DNA from: Paeniglutamicibacter kerguelensis
Lineage (GTDB): Bacteria; Actinomycetota; Actinomycetes; Actinomycetales; Micrococcaceae
DNA: 64,000 bases
Assembly: GCF_017876535.1 (NCBI RefSeq)
Contig: NZ_JAGIOF010000001.1
Location: forward strand, 2,976,001-3,040,000
Direction of reading: 5' to 3'
In this document: piece after piece, positions 62,899-64,000 of the stretch
How the letters are laid out: each line of letters opens with the position of its first letter
Position numbering within the stretch: position 1 is the first letter of the stretch
Made by a program: the position numbers and the translations under genes
Notes under the pieces: generated by a model
What the model was told of the DNA's origin: nothing
The model's input: only the letters and a program-made list of their open reading frames with translations
The model's database searches: none

Positions 62899-64000
62899 AT
62901 GCCATACCCCTTGAGGTCCACCGTCGGCGCGGCCGTCCTTGCCGGCGCTTTGGTGTTCTCGGGCGCCGCTGCCAACGCCCAGCCGCTGGCCGACGACGAT
63001 TCGGTCGTCACGGCGCCCTTCGAACAGGGCACCCCGGATGCCGGCGAGTCCGCTCCGGTCGTGGAGCAGGGTGAGGCACCGTTGCTGCCGGAGTTGCCCG
63101 TCGAGGAGACCGCCCGCAACGGCGCCGCCGAGGAACCTACGGCCGGAACCCCGGATGCCGATATCGACGCCGATGCCGATGCCCCGGGTGGCGACGCAAC
63201 CACCGGCCCGGCCGACACCGAAGAACTGCCGCCGGCCGGCGCCGGCGAGGAAACCGACGCTCCGGCGATTCCGGAAACCGATGGCCTGCCCGCCGGTGCG
63301 GAAGCCCCGATGGAAAATCCAGCTGTTGCGCCTGCGGATGCCCCCGCGGAAACCCTGGTGGAGAAAGTCCTGCCTCTCACCGAGAAGACAGCTCCCCCGA
63401 CCGTGGCCAAGGCACCAGCCGCCCCGTCGGCAACCGGCGTCGTTTCCCATCCCGCAGCCACGGTCGTGACCGCGCCCGATGCCGGGGAAGAAGCCGAGAC
63501 CGACGCGGAACCCGCCGCATCGTTGCCGGGTTCGGGCCTGTTCAAGTTCCCCGAGGGCGCGGCCGACTGGACCGAGGGACAGTGGAACGAGTGGATGGTC
63601 AGCGGCGAGTCCGGCCAGTGGCTGGAGGACAATGCCGAGTCGTTCGTTCAGCTGGTGGAATCCGAGGACTACGCGGACTTCCGCGATACGATCTTCCCGT
63701 ACTTCGTCGAGGGAACCCCGGAGGAGCTGTTTGCCTATCTGGAGGCCACCTACCCGGATGACTTGCTGATGGCGCAGTTCATGGTCGGCGTCGTCATGGG
63801 CGAGCTGATCGAGGAGGGGGTGCTCGACGAGAACGGCAGCTTCATCGGCGAGCTGTTCCCGGAAACTGACGAGCCGACCGACAAGCCCGCCAAGGAACCG
63901 ACGAAGGAATCCGCCGGGGAATCAGCCGAGAAGCCGGTGATCGAACCGGCCGCAATAATCAACAAGCCGAAGGCGCCGGCGAAGAAGCCCGTCGAGGTCT
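62899..64000 (+). CDS. Secreted acidic, Pro/Ala/Glu/Asp-rich protein, N-terminal part (C-terminus cut by window edge)
   Basis: The ATG at 62899 has AGGA about eight bases upstream, and the frame stays open to the right edge. A signal peptide (STVGAAVLAGALVFSGAAANA, cleavage near residue 27) is followed by a long disordered acidic segment (about 30-205) rich in Pro, Ala, Glu and Asp. A more ordered part (about 210-310) then contains WTEGQWNEWMVSGESGQWLEDNAESF. The last visible residues are Lys/Pro/Ala repeats, suggesting a wall-spanning region before a domain outside the window. It is exported; function unknown. Confidence 0.7.
   Translation, partial: MPYPLRSTVGAAVLAGALVFSGAAANAQPLADDDSVVTAPFEQGTPDAGESAPVVEQGEAPLLPELPVEETARNGAAEEPTAGTPDADIDADADAPGGDATTGPADTEELPPAGAGEETDAPAIPETDGLPAGAEAPMENPAVAPADAPAETLVEKVLPLTEKTAPPTVAKAPAAPSATGVVSHPAATVVTAPDAGEEAETDAEPAASLPGSGLFKFPEGAADWTEGQWNEWMVSGESGQWLEDNAESFVQLVESEDYADFRDTIFPYFVEGTPEELFAYLEATYPDDLLMAQFMVGVVMGELIEEGVLDENGSFIGELFPETDEPTDKPAKEPTKESAGESAEKPVIEPAAIINKPKAPAKKPVEV

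Overview
The window is GC-rich actinobacterial DNA with densely packed, strongly GC3-biased genes. Its closest recognisable relatives are Arthrobacter-type Micrococcaceae. The copper amine oxidase at 29923-31839 looks near-collinear with Arthrobacter globiformis phenylethylamine oxidase and has the same 638-residue length as I recall it. Many genes lack a Shine-Dalgarno sequence and instead have a TANNNT -10 box 6-7 nt before the start codon, the usual sign of leaderless actinobacterial transcripts. There are no rRNA, tRNA, CRISPR, phage or transposase genes; this looks like chromosomal catabolic territory.

Layout. (1) 1-12300: a nitrogen/amide catabolic block. A PucR-type regulator (cut by the left edge) diverges from hyuA-hyuB (hydantoinase/oxoprolinase), followed by an NCS1 permease with a structured leader, a C26 glutamine-amidotransferase-like hydrolase, a second PucR regulator, and a semialdehyde dehydrogenase plus class III aminotransferase. 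Together they fit uptake and breakdown of a hydantoin/pyrimidine-like ring towards beta-alanine-type amines and CoA esters. (2) 12396-16197: two small lipoproteins, a small membrane protein and a divergent MFS/Lrp pair. (3) 16273-27300 (minus strand): nine tightly spaced genes: amidohydrolase, a complete ABC importer, a Cys-type sulfatase, its formylglycine-generating enzyme, an APC permease and an aldehyde dehydrogenase. A divergent TetR gene and a direct-repeat candidate operator lie at the head. This is the best candidate for an undescribed system: import, desulfation and oxidation of a sulfated amide or amine. (4) 28070-32342: FeaR-like AraC regulator, TetR regulator, copper amine oxidase and a His-containing membrane protein. 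(5) 32330-35489: a VanY-type carboxypeptidase and a large Asp2/XcbB-like alpha/beta-hydrolase protein. (6) 35783-41679: TetR regulator divergent from a second amidohydrolase, FAD amine oxidase, cupin and aminobutyraldehyde-type dehydrogenase. (7) 41837-44325: two Zur-like boxes preceding a YibE/F-family membrane protein and an orphan ZnuA-type zinc-binding protein. (8) 44338-48042: a Vms1/eRF1-like protein, MgtE with a possible short leader ORF, and a GNAT acetyltransferase. (9) 48195-55879 (minus strand): glycine-to-pyruvate module gcvP-gcvT-gcvH-glyA plus sdaA behind a tandem glycine riboswitch and a visible promoter. (10) 56025-64000: F420/NADP-oxidoreductase-like protein, VIT family transporter, ArsR-SRPBCC pair, SGNH hydrolase, beta-lactamase-fold esterase, an RNase HI fused to an NTF2-like domain, a GNAT, and the N-terminus of an acidic secreted protein running off the right edge.

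The recurring theme is amine and amide catabolism. Three separate oxidation routes are visible: copper amine oxidase, FAD oxidase with aldehyde dehydrogenase, and aminotransferase with semialdehyde dehydrogenase. Two YtcJ-like amidohydrolases feed into it, each under its own local regulator. The glycine module routes one-carbon and amine-derived glycine through serine to pyruvate. All functional assignments are from motifs and context read by eye; no database search was run.
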